Of a stretch of 64,000 nucleotides of DNA, positions 37,151 through 46,716 are shown one piece after another (position 1 is the first letter of the stretch; each line of letters begins with the position of its first letter). Source of the DNA: Hyphomicrobiales bacterium (GTDB taxonomy: Bacteria > Pseudomonadota > Alphaproteobacteria > Rhizobiales > Rhizobiaceae); assembly GCA_900469475.1 (NCBI GenBank), contig UBXG01000016.1, positions 71,407 to 135,406 of the forward strand, read 5' to 3'. The notes under the pieces are model-generated. The model saw only the letters and a program-made list of their open reading frames with translations. It was not told the DNA's origin and did not search any database. A program made the translations under genes and the position numbers.

Positions 37151-38700
37151 CCATGAGCGAAACGCCAAGCAACGACATCATCCTGCGCCTGGAGGACGTT
37201 TCCAAGGTCTATTCCGGCATCGTGGCCGTCAGGCACGCCAACCTCGAGCTGCACCGCGGCGCGGTCAACGTGCTCGTCGGCGAAAACGGCGCCGGCAAAT
37301 CTACCCTGATGAAGATCATCGCCGGCGTCGAACGGCCAACCTCCGGCCGCATCCTGCTCGAGCGCGAGGAAGTCTCCTTCAGCAGCCCCGCCGACGCGCA
37401 GGCTCGCGGAATCGGCATGATCTTCCAGGAGCTCAATCTCTTTGCCAATATGACGGTGGCCGAAAACATCTTTGCGACGCGCGAAATCACCCGCGGCATC
37501 TTCGGCATCGATCACAAGGCACAGATCGCAAGGGCCAACGAGTTTCTGGATCGGCTCGATGCCGGCATAAGCGCCGAAACCATGGTGGAGGACCTGCCGA
37601 TCGGGCAGCAGCAGCTTGTCGAGATCGCCAAGGCCATCTCACTTGATGCCCGCATCCTCATCATGGACGAGCCGACATCGGCGCTGTCTGCTGCGGAAGT
37701 CGACATTCTGTTCAAGGTGATTGCGGAACTGAAGGCTCAGGGTGTTGCGATCGTCTATATCTCGCACCGGCTGGAAGAGCTGATGCGTATCGGCGACTAT
37801 ATCACCGTACTGCGGGATGGGCAGATCACCGGCCAGGCCAGGGTTTGTGATATCGACACGAAATGGATCGTCCGGTCGATGATCGGATCGGATGCCAAGG
37901 ATTTCGCAAGGGACGGAGGCCATGCCATCGGTAAGGAAGCCTTCCGCGCCGAGGAGATCAGCCTGCCGAGACGTACGGGCGGCCTTGCCGTCGATCATGT
38001 CTCGCTGTCGGTGCGCGCCGGCGAAATCCTCGGCATCTATGGCCTGATGGGTGCCGGGCGCAGCGAATTCTTCGAATGCGTGATGGGCCGGCATATGCAT
38101 TCGACCGGGCGGATCTACATCGATGGCGTGGAGGTTCGCGCCCGCGACACCACCCGGCGCATCCGGCATGGCCTCGCCTTGATTCCAGAGGACCGTCAGC
38201 GCGAAGGATTGGTGCAGGTGCTGTCGATCGCCAGCAATTTGACGCTTGCGAGCCTCGGCCGCTTCGCCCGGCTGTTTTTCCATATCGATCCAGGTGCCGA
38301 AAAGAACGCCATTCGCGACATGATCCGCGATCTTTCCATTAAGGCGCCCAATCCGGACTTCGAGGTTACCTCCATGTCCGGCGGTAACCAGCAGAAGGTC
38401 GTCATCGGCAAGGCGCTGATGACCGATCCGAAGGTGCTTTTGATGGACGAGCCGAGCCGCGGCATCGATGTCGGCGCCAAGGCGGACGTTTTTCGCACCA
38501 TGCGCAGGCTCGCCGGCAAGGGCCTGGCAATCTTGTTTTCAACATCGGACCTTGAAGAGGTCATGGCACTTTCGGACCGCATCGCCGTGCTCAGCAACGG
38601 CAAGCTCGTCACCGTTCTCGACCGAAGCGAAGCGACGGAAGAGGCCATCATCGCGGCATCCGCCAAGGGACACGGACATACAGGGAAACTCGCGTCATGA
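37147..38700 (+). CDS. CUT2 sugar ABC transporter ATPase (RbsA type)
   Basis: A 517-residue double ATP-binding protein. The first cassette has a canonical Walker A GENGAGKST, Q-loop FQELNLF, DLPIGQQQLVEIAKA as its signature region and Walker B RILIMDEPTSAL. The second has the degenerate Walker A GLMGAGRSE, but a good signature SMSGGNQQKVVIGKAL and LLMDEPSRGIDVGAK. This asymmetry is normal for RbsA/MglA/XylG proteins. The start is ATG 37147, or the ATG two codons on. It energises import through the permease at 38697. Confidence 0.93.
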   Translation: MTMSETPSNDIILRLEDVSKVYSGIVAVRHANLELHRGAVNVLVGENGAGKSTLMKIIAGVERPTSGRILLEREEVSFSSPADAQARGIGMIFQELNLFANMTVAENIFATREITRGIFGIDHKAQIARANEFLDRLDAGISAETMVEDLPIGQQQLVEIAKAISLDARILIMDEPTSALSAAEVDILFKVIAELKAQGVAIVYISHRLEELMRIGDYITVLRDGQITGQARVCDIDTKWIVRSMIGSDAKDFARDGGHAIGKEAFRAEEISLPRRTGGLAVDHVSLSVRAGEILGIYGLMGAGRSEFFECVMGRHMHSTGRIYIDGVEVRARDTTRRIRHGLALIPEDRQREGLVQVLSIASNLTLASLGRFARLFFHIDPGAEKNAIRDMIRDLSIKAPNPDFEVTSMSGGNQQKVVIGKALMTDPKVLLMDEPSRGIDVGAKADVFRTMRRLAGKGLAILFSTSDLEEVMALSDRIAVLSNGKLVTVLDRSEATEEAIIAASAKGHGHTGKLAS

Positions 38701-39761
38701 CCGCAGATACGTCCTCCGCCTTTGCGACCAATCGCTCGAACGGCTCCGTTCTCCTGACGCTGATGAAGCTCAGGACCTTCATCGCGCTGTTCGCCGTCGT
38801 CATATTCTTTGCGATCTTTGCACCGAACTTCACCTCGACCGCCAACATCATCCTGATGTCGAAGCATGTCGCGCTCAACGCCTTTCTCGCCATGGGGATG
38901 ACCTTCGTCATCGTCACCGGCGGGATCGATCTATCGGTGGGTTCGATCGTCGGCCTTTGCGGCATGGTGGCCGGTGCCCTCATCCTGAACGGCGTCGAAC
39001 TGCCGATCGGATATACGGTCTACTTCAACATCTACGAGATCATCCTCATCACACTGGCCGTCGGCCTGGGGATCGGACTCATCAACGGCCTGCTGATCAC
39101 CAAGCTCAACGTCGCGCCCTTCATCGCCACGCTCGGAACGCTCTATATCGCCCGCGGCCTGGCGCTCCTGTCGTCCGACGGTCAGACCTTCCCGAACCTG
39201 GTCGGACGGCCGGAATATGACACGACGGGCTTCGACGTCTTCGGCGCCGGCCGTATGCTCGGTCTTCCGGTTTCCATCTGGATCCTGATCGTGTTGGCGC
39301 TACTCGCCGCTTACGTCGCCCGCTCGACGCCGATTGGCCGGCACATCTTCGCTGTCGGCGGAAACGAGCGCGCCGCACGCATGTCCGGCATCCGTGTCGA
39401 TGTGGTCAAGATCTTCGTCTATATGTTCTCAGGCCTCTGCGCCGCCATCGTCGGTATCGTCATATCGTCGGAGCTGATGGCGGCGCATCCGGCAACCGGC
39501 GAGAGCTTCGAGCTGAACGCCATTGCAGCAGCCGTGCTTGGCGGCACCTCCATGTCCGGCGGGCGCGGCACTATCGGCGGGACGATCATCGGCGCCTTCG
39601 TCATCGGCATTCTTTCGGATGGCCTCGTGATGATGGGCGTATCATCCTTCTGGCAGATGGTGATCAAGGGATGTGTCATTATCATCGCTGTGGTCGTGGA
39701 TCAGGCGCAGCGGCGTCTCCAGCAGCGCGTAACTCTCATGCAAATGGCAAAGGCAGGCTGA
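38697..39761 (+). CDS. CUT2 sugar ABC transporter permease (RbsC type)
   Basis: A 354-residue permease with about ten hydrophobic segments. Signatures are ALNAFLAMGMTFVIVTGGIDLSVGSIVGL (BPD_transp_2), TLGTLYIARGLALL, VGGNERAARMSGI, and AAHPATGESFELNAIAAAVLGGTSMSGGRGTIGGT, the EAA-like cytoplasmic loop of this class. ATGA overlap with the ATPase gene; one base separates it from apsD. Confidence 0.93.
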   Translation: MTADTSSAFATNRSNGSVLLTLMKLRTFIALFAVVIFFAIFAPNFTSTANIILMSKHVALNAFLAMGMTFVIVTGGIDLSVGSIVGLCGMVAGALILNGVELPIGYTVYFNIYEIILITLAVGLGIGLINGLLITKLNVAPFIATLGTLYIARGLALLSSDGQTFPNLVGRPEYDTTGFDVFGAGRMLGLPVSIWILIVLALLAAYVARSTPIGRHIFAVGGNERAARMSGIRVDVVKIFVYMFSGLCAAIVGIVISSELMAAHPATGESFELNAIAAAVLGGTSMSGGRGTIGGTIIGAFVIGILSDGLVMMGVSSFWQMVIKGCVIIIAVVVDQAQRRLQQRVTLMQMAKAG

Positions 39762-39762
39762 A

Positions 39763-40797
39763 ATGGCAGAACTCAAGGGCGCATTGATCGGTTGCGGCTT
39801 TTTCGCGATCAATCAGATGCATGCATGGCGAGACGTCAAAGGCGCCAGCATCGCTGCGATCTGCGACCGCGACCCGGAGCGGCTGAAGATCGTCGGCGAC
39901 CAGTTCGGCATCGAGCGTCGCTATACGGATGCAGCCGCCATGTTCGCCGATGGTGGCTTCGATTTCGTCGACATCGCAACAACGGTGGCAAGCCATCGCG
40001 CCCTGGTGCAGATGGCCGCATCTCACAAGATCCCCGCAATCTGCCAGAAGCCTTTCGCAGAAACGCTGAGCGATGCCAAGGCCATGGTCGCGACCTGTGC
40101 CGCGGCCGGCGTGCAGCTGATGGTGCATGAGAATTTTCGCTGGCAGACACCTATTCAAGCCGTCAAGACTGCTCTGCAATCCGGCGCAATCGGCGAGCCC
40201 TTCTGGGGACGTTTCTCTTTCCGCTCGGGCTATGACGTCTTTTCCGGCCAGCCTTACCTGGCGGAAGGCGAACGGTTCATTATCGAGGACCTCGGTATCC
40301 ACACGCTCGATATCGCCCGCTTCATCCTCGGCGACGTTTCTTCACTGACGGCCCGCACCAAACGGGTCAACCCGAAAATCAAGGGCGAGGATGTCGCAAC
40401 CATCCTGCTCGATCATGAGAATGGCACGACATCGATCGTCGATGTCAGCTATGCCTCCAAGCTTGCGACCGAACCTTTCCCGGAGACCCTTATCGAGCTC
40501 GACGGTACGAAGGGTAGCATTCGGCTGTCGCAGGGGTATCGTCTCGAGGTAACCGGCCCCGAGGGCGTGCGCGTCTCCGATGCATCGCCGCGGCTTCTGT
40601 CCTGGGCTTCGCGTCCCTGGCACAATATCCAGGAAAGCGTTCTGGCGATCCAGCAGCATTGGATCGACCGTCTTGCCTATGGCGGCGAGACTTCCACGTC
40701 AGGTGCCGACAATCTCAAAACTCTGGCACTTGTCGAAGCCGCCTATGAGAGTGCCGCCAACGGGAATCCCATCGATATCGGAGCGATGCTGCGATGA
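39763..40797 (+). CDS. apsD: D-apiose dehydrogenase ApsD (Gfo/Idh/MocA family)
   Basis: A 344-residue oxidoreductase. The N-terminal NAD(P) loop is ALIGCGFFAINQMHAW (about residues 6-21), followed by IAAICDRDPERLKI. The catalytic lysine lies in ICQKPFAETL (EKP-type motif with Gln), and DLGIHTLDIARFILGD carries the catalytic Asp/His pair of the family. The start ATG lies one base after the permease stop. In the described apiose pathway ApsD oxidises D-apiose to D-apionolactone; the adjacent lactonase gene supports this. Another branched aldose dehydrogenase is the alternative. Confidence 0.8.
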   Translation: MAELKGALIGCGFFAINQMHAWRDVKGASIAAICDRDPERLKIVGDQFGIERRYTDAAAMFADGGFDFVDIATTVASHRALVQMAASHKIPAICQKPFAETLSDAKAMVATCAAAGVQLMVHENFRWQTPIQAVKTALQSGAIGEPFWGRFSFRSGYDVFSGQPYLAEGERFIIEDLGIHTLDIARFILGDVSSLTARTKRVNPKIKGEDVATILLDHENGTTSIVDVSYASKLATEPFPETLIELDGTKGSIRLSQGYRLEVTGPEGVRVSDASPRLLSWASRPWHNIQESVLAIQQHWIDRLAYGGETSTSGADNLKTLALVEAAYESAANGNPIDIGAMLR

Positions 40798-42677
40798 AGA
40801 CCGAGATCGATCCGTTTCAGCTTTACGGCACGCACGAGCTCGAAACGCCGCCGATGCGACTGACTGCGGGCAGGCTGGATGTCGATTTCAAGGACGGCAA
40901 TCTCCGGACCATTCGCTATGATGGCATCGAGGTTCTGCGGGCTGTTTCCTATCTGATCCGCGATCGCGATTGGGGCACCTATTCGCCCGGTATCGACGAT
41001 CTACGGATCGAACAGCGTCACGATGGTTTTTTCGTCAGCTATCGAGCCCGCTGCGCCGGCCCCGAGAACACCGAGCTTACAGTCGACGTTCGGATAACGG
41101 CTCAAGTCGATGAGGCCCTGATCTTCGAAGCGACGGCGCTCTCGACGACCGGCTTCGAAACCAACCGCTGCGGCTTCTGTATCCTGCACCCGATCGTCGG
41201 CGTTGCCGGGATGCCCGTCTCGGTTGAGCATGTCGACGGCAGCCGCGAGAGCACGCATTTTCCCGACCTCATCGAACCCTGGCAGCCCTTCAAGGATATG
41301 CGGGCGATTACGCATAGCGTGGTGGCGAACGTGACAGCCGAATGCCGCATGGAAGGCGACACCTTCGAGATGGAAGATCAGCGCAACTGGTCTGATGCTT
41401 CCTACAAGACCTACGTTCGCCCGCTTGCCCTGCCCTGGCCTTATCGAATTCCGGCTGGAAAGCCGATGCGGCAGCGCATCGTTCTGACCATCGGGGATAT
41501 GCGCCGCCTGCCTCCCACCTCCACCTATGGTTCGGAAGAAACGCCCCCGGTCGGGCTTAGCGCTGGAGCAAGGTCCGGAATCATGCCGTCCATCGGCCTT
41601 GTCATTACACCGGAGGAGGCGGATGCGACGCTAGCTGCGCGCGACCGGCTGGCTGAAATCGGACCGCAGGAGCTGCTGTTTCACTTCGATCCCGATGCCG
41701 GCCACGGTGCTGACGCCTTCAGGCGCTTCGCCGCCGTTGCCGCACTCCATCCAGGCAATTCGACGCTCGAAATCGCATTGCCCTGCCGCCAGGCACCTCC
41801 TGTCGAGACACAGCAAATAGCAGACTGGATGCAGGCGGCCGGCTTCAAACCCGATGCAATCATGATCTCGCCTTCCGTCGACCGGCAATCGACGCCGCCG
41901 GGCAGCAAATGGCCGGAATGTCCGCCGCTCGAGGAGGTCTACGCCGCCGCGCATGCGGCCTTCCCCGATATGCGTGTCGGCGGCGGCATGCTGAGCTATT
42001 TCACCGAACTCAATCGCAAACGGGTTCCCGCCGACACTCTCGATTTCATCAGCCATTGCACCAATCCAATCGTGCATGCGGCTGACGATCTCAGCGTCAT
42101 GCAGACGCTGGAAGCACTGCCGTTCATCACGCGCTCCGTGCGCGCCATCTACGGCGACAAACCCTATCGTATTGGCCCATCGACCATACCGATGCGGCAG
42201 AACCCCTATGGCAGCCGGACGATGAACAATCCTCACGGCGGTCGCATTGCCATGGCCAATATCGATCCACGGCCCAACGCCCGCTTCGGCGAGGCCTTTG
42301 CGTTTGGCTATGCCGCCCGCGTCCTCGATGCCGGATTGGAGTGCCTGACGCTTTCGGCACTGACGGGGTCCTTCGGGCTGATCGCCGGAGAGAACGAACC
42401 GTCGGCGGCGGGAACCACGCGGCCGCTCTTCAATACGGTCTCGACCTTGTCTCACCTCGCCGGCCAGCAATGGCAAGAGTGCCTGTCGTCCGATCCGAGC
42501 GCCGTACTCAGCTTCATCACGGCACGATCCAACGGATTGCGTTCGCTCCAGCTGGTCAACATAACGCCCATTCCACAACTGGTGGAGCTGGGGGAGTTTC
42601 CGCTTAAGGAACAGAGCGGAAGCAAGAGGCTTATGCTTGATGCCTATAGCACTGTTTCGGCTGAGTTGATGGATTGA
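40794..42677 (+). CDS. apnL: D-apionate lactonase ApnL
   Basis: A 627-residue cytoplasmic protein with no signal peptide and no common domain that I recognise by motif. Length, context after apsD, and segments such as GRLDVDFKDGNLRTIRYDGIE, YLIRDRDWGTYSP, NRCGFCILHPI..VEHVDG and ADDLSVMQTLEALPFI fit the D-apionolactone-hydrolysing ApnL family (about 620-630 residues). The N-terminal part looks like a beta-sandwich; the middle (GLVITPEEADATLAARDRLAEI) looks like a TIM-barrel start. It would convert D-apionolactone to D-apionate. ATGA overlap with apsD. Confidence 0.75.
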   Translation: MKTEIDPFQLYGTHELETPPMRLTAGRLDVDFKDGNLRTIRYDGIEVLRAVSYLIRDRDWGTYSPGIDDLRIEQRHDGFFVSYRARCAGPENTELTVDVRITAQVDEALIFEATALSTTGFETNRCGFCILHPIVGVAGMPVSVEHVDGSRESTHFPDLIEPWQPFKDMRAITHSVVANVTAECRMEGDTFEMEDQRNWSDASYKTYVRPLALPWPYRIPAGKPMRQRIVLTIGDMRRLPPTSTYGSEETPPVGLSAGARSGIMPSIGLVITPEEADATLAARDRLAEIGPQELLFHFDPDAGHGADAFRRFAAVAALHPGNSTLEIALPCRQAPPVETQQIADWMQAAGFKPDAIMISPSVDRQSTPPGSKWPECPPLEEVYAAAHAAFPDMRVGGGMLSYFTELNRKRVPADTLDFISHCTNPIVHAADDLSVMQTLEALPFITRSVRAIYGDKPYRIGPSTIPMRQNPYGSRTMNNPHGGRIAMANIDPRPNARFGEAFAFGYAARVLDAGLECLTLSALTGSFGLIAGENEPSAAGTTRPLFNTVSTLSHLAGQQWQECLSSDPSAVLSFITARSNGLRSLQLVNITPIPQLVELGEFPLKEQSGSKRLMLDAYSTVSAELMD

Positions 42678-42734
42678 CCTTCAATCGCAGACGCGCATGT
42701 TAGTCCCAATAATCGCAATGATTTGGAGGACTGC

Positions 42735-43754
42735 GTGAAGACGAAGAAGCTGATCAACGAAGGCGCGGCCGCCGTGGATGAGATGCTGGCCGGGATATTG
42801 GCGGCTCATCCGCGCCATCTCCGCGCCGTTGAAGGATCGCCACGCTCGATCGTGGCAAACCATGGCCCGCGAGCCGGCAAGGTCGGTCTGGTCATCGGCG
42901 GTGGTTCCGGGCACGAGCCGACATTTCTCGGCTTCGTCGGCAAGGGGCTGGCCGATGCCGCCGCGATCGGCAATGTCTTTGCCTCGCCGCCGCCCGATCC
43001 GATCATCGAATGCGCCAAGGCCGTCGATGGCGGTGCAGGCGTGCTGTTCATGTACGGCAACTATGCCGGCGACGTCATGAATTTCGACATGGCGGCGGAA
43101 ATGCTGGCCATGGACGATATCGAGGTGCGTACCGTACTGACGACGGACGACATCGCTTCCGCGCCAGTCGATCAGAAGGAGCGCCGTCGCGGGGTTGCCG
43201 GCAACCTCTTCATCTTCAAGGCCGCCGGTGCCGCCTGTGATCTGATGTACAGTTTCGACGACGTGGAACGGCTGGCACGCTGGGCGAATGAGCGCACCTA
43301 TACCATGGGGGTGGCGCTTTCGCCCTGCTCGCTGCCGCAGACACGCAAGCCGAATTTCGAGATCGGTCCCGACGAGATGGAGATCGGCATGGGTATCCAT
43401 GGCGAGCCCGGCGTCGCACGCGGGCCGATGCGATCGGCGGATGAGGTGACGAGTGAGCTCGTCGGCAAAATTCTCGATGAGATGAAGCCGGCGCGCGGCG
43501 ACCGGGTCGCCGTGCTTGTCAATTCACTTGGCTCGACGCCGCTCATGGAGCTCTACATCATGATGCGCAAACTCAAGAGTATGCTCGACGATGTCGGCCT
43601 TGTTATCCATCTGTCATTGGTCGGCAATTACTGCACGTCGCTGGAGATGGCCGGCGCCTCGATTACGCTCATGCATCTGGACGACGAACTGCAGCGGCTG
43701 ATCGATTATCCCTGCGATTGCGCCATGTTCCGCTCCGGCGAGGCTCTGCAATGA
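42735..43754 (+). CDS. dhaK: DhaK-type dihydroxyacetone/tetrulose kinase subunit
   Basis: A 339-residue DhaK-domain protein started by GTG with GGAGG upstream. GGGSGHEPTFLGFVGKGL holds H60 (general base position), GNYAGDVMNFDMAAEML is the conserved substrate-site stretch, and H222 in GMGIHGEPGV is the residue expected to bind the keto substrate covalently. It pairs with the DhaL gene immediately downstream. No DhaM phosphotransfer gene is in the window, so phosphoryl donation may be by ATP. In this operon a ketose such as erythrulose or dihydroxyacetone from apiose breakdown is a reasonable substrate, but the described OiaX route does not need it. Confidence 0.85.
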   Translation: MKTKKLINEGAAAVDEMLAGILAAHPRHLRAVEGSPRSIVANHGPRAGKVGLVIGGGSGHEPTFLGFVGKGLADAAAIGNVFASPPPDPIIECAKAVDGGAGVLFMYGNYAGDVMNFDMAAEMLAMDDIEVRTVLTTDDIASAPVDQKERRRGVAGNLFIFKAAGAACDLMYSFDDVERLARWANERTYTMGVALSPCSLPQTRKPNFEIGPDEMEIGMGIHGEPGVARGPMRSADEVTSELVGKILDEMKPARGDRVAVLVNSLGSTPLMELYIMMRKLKSMLDDVGLVIHLSLVGNYCTSLEMAGASITLMHLDDELQRLIDYPCDCAMFRSGEALQ

Positions 43755-44389
43755 CGACGGTTACAATGGAAGAGCTGAAGTCGCTTTTCGCGCGGATCGC
43801 CGAAGCGATGGCCCGCGAGAAGGATCGCCTCTGCGAACTGGACGGCGTCATCGGCGATGCCGATCACGGCATCGCCATGGAGCTCGGCTTTGCCGCCGCA
43901 GCCAAGGCGGTTTCGGAGCTGGACACGACGGCAGCCGATCCAACGCTGGTCTTCAATACGGCGGCAAAATCCTTCCTCAATGCAGTCGGCGCCTCGTCCG
44001 GGCCGCTCTATGCGACAGCGCTGATGCGTGCAGGCGCGGTGGCCAAGGGGAAGAGCACTCTGAACGACGACGATATGGTCGAGATATTCGCAGCCCTCGC
44101 CAAGGGCATTCAGGATCGGGGCAAAGCAGAGGTCGGCGAAAAAACCATGGTCGATGCCTGGGCGCCCGCCGCCGCGGCCTGCCGCGCCGCCCGGGATCAA
44201 GGGCTTTCACTTGCCGGCTGTTTTGCCGCCGCCCTCAAAGCCGGTGAAGCGGGTGCAGAAGCCACTAAAGATATGGTCGCGGCAAAGGGCCGTTCGTCGC
44301 GCCTCGGCGATCGAGCCCTGGGGCACATGGACCCCGGCGCGGCGTCCGCCGTTGTCGTCATCGCCTGCTTTCACGATCACTTCATGTGA
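43751..44389 (+). CDS. dhaL: DhaL-type kinase subunit (nucleotide-binding)
   Basis: A 212-residue all-helical DhaL domain. The Mg-nucleotide site is DGVIGDADHGIAM with D31, D36 and D38 coordinating Mg. GASSGPLYATALMRAG, EVGEKTMVDAWAPA and the C-terminal GRSSRLGDRALGHMDPGAAS are the other family landmarks. It overlaps dhaK (ATGA) and is the last gene of the transcript beginning with apnO. The two together form a split kinase in the manner of DhaK-DhaL. Confidence 0.88.
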   Translation: MTTVTMEELKSLFARIAEAMAREKDRLCELDGVIGDADHGIAMELGFAAAAKAVSELDTTAADPTLVFNTAAKSFLNAVGASSGPLYATALMRAGAVAKGKSTLNDDDMVEIFAALAKGIQDRGKAEVGEKTMVDAWAPAAAACRAARDQGLSLAGCFAAALKAGEAGAEATKDMVAAKGRSSRLGDRALGHMDPGAASAVVVIACFHDHFM

Positions 44390-44402
44390 TACTGCTGATA
44401 AG

Positions 44403-44414
44403 CTCATCATACCA
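44403..44414 (-). promoter_or_regulatory. Proposed GntR operator 3 (TGGTATGATGAG)
   Basis: The minus strand reads TGGTATGATGAG, one base different from sites 1 and 2, preceded by CATGTCAAC. It lies 63 bases before the CUT1 binding-protein gene, in the only gap between the apnO-dhaL and CUT1-glycosidase transcripts. Confidence 0.6.
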
Positions 44415-44476
44415 GTTGACATGTTGACAACGATTTGTCAAAACCGCCCTCAGCTTTGCTCAGAGGAGGACGGGAG

Positions 44477-45730
44477 ATGGCTGGCAACTTCAAATATGCG
44501 CGTTGGTTCGGGGCAGCTGCTATGGCAGCGGCGGCCTTTTCGGCAACCAATGTTGCCGCGGAAGACCTGACGCTATGGACGCTGAACTTCGACAATGGTG
44601 CGGCAAACGGCGCGCTGAAGAAGGTGGCGAAAGACTTCGAGGCCGCCAATCCCGGCACCCATGTCGAAATCGTCCAGCGCGGCGTCGATGAACACAAGAC
44701 CGCACTTCGCGTAGCCGCGGGCTCCAGCAAAGGCCCGGATATCTATTTCAGCTGGGCCGGCCTCGGCCTCGGCGGCGAATATGTGAAGGCGGGCCTCTCC
44801 CTGCCGCTGGACAAATACTACACTCAGTACAAGTGGAACGACGAACTGCTTCCCTCAGCTGCCGCTTTTGCCGATCTCTATCCGGGCGGTAAGCATGGCG
44901 TTCCCTTCACCTTCAAGGGTGAGGCGATCTACTACAACAAGAAGCTCTTCCAGAAGGCTGGTATCACCGGGGAACCGAAGACCTACGAGGAGCTTCTGGC
45001 TGCAGCCGACAAACTCAAGGCAGCAGGCATTCCGGCCTTCACCTTCGGCGGCTCGGTCAACTGGCATGTCATGCGCCTGATGGACGTGCTGCTCGAAACC
45101 AAGTGCGGCGCCGACAAGCATGACGCGCTGATGGCGATGAAGGCCGATTGGACGAAGGAGCCCTGCGCGACCGACGCCTTCACCGAATTCGCCAAATGGA
45201 CCAAGGATTATACGCTGAAGCCCTTCATGGGGATCAGCAACCAGCAGTCCTATACGCTGTTCGTCGCCGGCCGCGCCGCGATGATGCTCGAAGGCGACTG
45301 GCTGGTCAGCCAGCTGAGCGGTAGTAAGGTCAATCTCGACGACTACGGCGTCCTGCCGTTCCCGACGAACACCAATCGCCTCTATGGCTTTGCCGAGTAC
45401 AATTATGTCAGCACCAAGAGCAAGAATCCGGATCTTGCGGCAAAATTCCTCGACTACTTCCTGTCGACGAAGGTGCAGCAGGATCTCGTCGGCCAGATCA
45501 GCTCGATCTCGGTCAACAAGAATGTCCAGTACACCGACCAGAAGCCACTCGAGGCGAAGTGGCTTGAGATCTTCAAGACCTACAGCAAGGTCTACATGAA
45601 TGGCGACCAGGCCTTCCCGCTTGACGTGACAACCGAATACTTCCGGGTGATCAACGATGTCGCCTCCGGCAATGTCCAGCCGGCCGATGCTGCCAAGCAG
45701 CTGCAGACCTTCATCTCCGGCCGCACCTGA
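44477..45730 (+). CDS. CUT1 sugar ABC transporter, periplasmic binding protein (probable apioside)
   Basis: A 417-residue family 1 extracellular binding protein (MalE-like). The ATG behind GGAGGACGGGAG is used; the signal peptide runs through FGAAAMAAAAFSATNVAAED (cleavage about residue 26-28). Mature landmarks are LTLWTLNFDNGAANGALKKV, YFSWAGLGLGGEYVKAG, KHGVPFTFKGEAIYYNKKLFQKAGI and MLEGDWLVSQLSG. CUT1 systems carry di- and oligosaccharides or glycosides. The co-transcribed apiosidase-like enzyme suggests an apiose-containing glycoside. A stem (45737-45774) follows the stop. Confidence 0.85.
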   Translation: MAGNFKYARWFGAAAMAAAAFSATNVAAEDLTLWTLNFDNGAANGALKKVAKDFEAANPGTHVEIVQRGVDEHKTALRVAAGSSKGPDIYFSWAGLGLGGEYVKAGLSLPLDKYYTQYKWNDELLPSAAAFADLYPGGKHGVPFTFKGEAIYYNKKLFQKAGITGEPKTYEELLAAADKLKAAGIPAFTFGGSVNWHVMRLMDVLLETKCGADKHDALMAMKADWTKEPCATDAFTEFAKWTKDYTLKPFMGISNQQSYTLFVAGRAAMMLEGDWLVSQLSGSKVNLDDYGVLPFPTNTNRLYGFAEYNYVSTKSKNPDLAAKFLDYFLSTKVQQDLVGQISSISVNKNVQYTDQKPLEAKWLEIFKTYSKVYMNGDQAFPLDVTTEYFRVINDVASGNVQPADAAKQLQTFISGRT

Positions 45731-45736
45731 TCGATC

Positions 45737-45774
45737 GAGGGGCCGCCAATGCCAGTTGTAGCGACGGCTCCCTC
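45737..45774 (+). other. Intercistronic hairpin after the CUT1 binding-protein gene
   Basis: GAGGGGCCG and CGGCTCCCTC pair with one bulge around a 19-base loop, in the gap before the first permease gene. Like the hairpins around the CUT2 binding-protein gene, it could raise binding-protein message relative to the permeases. Confidence 0.45.
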
Positions 45775-45816
45775 ACCTTCATGCCCACGTGCCAGCTGCC
45801 GCCGGGAGCAAGCAGA

Positions 45817-46716
45817 ATGTCATTCCGCAATCGTACTCATGATCCCCGCTTTCAGGCAGCGATACTGCTTGCGCCGGCCATGCTGATCTACGCGATTTTC
45901 GCGCTTTACCCGATGCTGAACGTGGTGGTGCTGAGCTTCCAGAAATGGAACGGCCTCGACCCGCAGCGCCCATTCGTCGGCTTGGCGAACTATCAATATA
46001 TCTTCACACAGGATCCCGTCTTCTGGGTCGCCTTCCGCAATACGGTGATCTGGACGATCATGTGCGTGATCTTTCCGCCCATGGTCGGGCTGCTGCTGGC
46101 GCTGAGCCTCAATCAGAAGCTCTTTGCCCGCAATACCTTCCGCGCCATCTTCTATCTCCCGGTCATCATCGCCCCGATCGCTGTCGCAACCATGTGGAAA
46201 TGGATGTACGATCCGTTCTTCGGCCTCTTCACCGAAATCCTGACTTCCATGGGCTTACAGGGCTGGATCCAGGATTGGCTCGGCGACAAGGATATCGCAC
46301 TTTATTCGGTCTTCGTCGCCTTTCTCTGGCAATCCGTCGGCTTTTCCATGGTGCTGTTTCTCGCCGGCCTGCAGAATGTCTCGCAGACGCTGGTGGAAGC
46401 CGCCCGCATCGACGGCGCCGGGCGCTGGAACATCTTCCGCTACGTGACCCTGCCCGCACTGCGCACGACGCTGACCATCGTGCTGGTACTCTCGGTCATT
46501 TCCTCACTGAAGGCCTTCGATATCGTCTACGGCCTGACCGGCGGCGGTCCTGCGCAATCGACCCAAATGCTGGCGCTTTGGGCCTTCACGCAGGCCATGC
46601 AGATCTTCGATTTCGGCCGCGGTGCTGCGATCTCCGTCGTCCTGCTGCTCATCACCATCGCCATCGTCATTCCCTATCTGCGCTGGACGCAGAAGCATGA
46701 GGAGGCCGAACAATGA
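45817..46716 (+). CDS. CUT1 sugar ABC transporter permease (MalF type)
   Basis: A 299-residue permease with six hydrophobic segments (AAILLAPAMLIYAIFALYPM first). The EAA cytoplasmic loop is QTLVEAARIDGAGRWNIFRYVTLPAL with the conserved EAA...G. The start is taken at MSFRNRTHD (GGGAGCAAGCAG upstream) rather than an in-frame ATG 12 codons earlier. Its stop overlaps the next permease gene (ATGA). Confidence 0.92.
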   Translation: MSFRNRTHDPRFQAAILLAPAMLIYAIFALYPMLNVVVLSFQKWNGLDPQRPFVGLANYQYIFTQDPVFWVAFRNTVIWTIMCVIFPPMVGLLLALSLNQKLFARNTFRAIFYLPVIIAPIAVATMWKWMYDPFFGLFTEILTSMGLQGWIQDWLGDKDIALYSVFVAFLWQSVGFSMVLFLAGLQNVSQTLVEAARIDGAGRWNIFRYVTLPALRTTLTIVLVLSVISSLKAFDIVYGLTGGGPAQSTQMLALWAFTQAMQIFDFGRGAAISVVLLLITIAIVIPYLRWTQKHEEAEQ

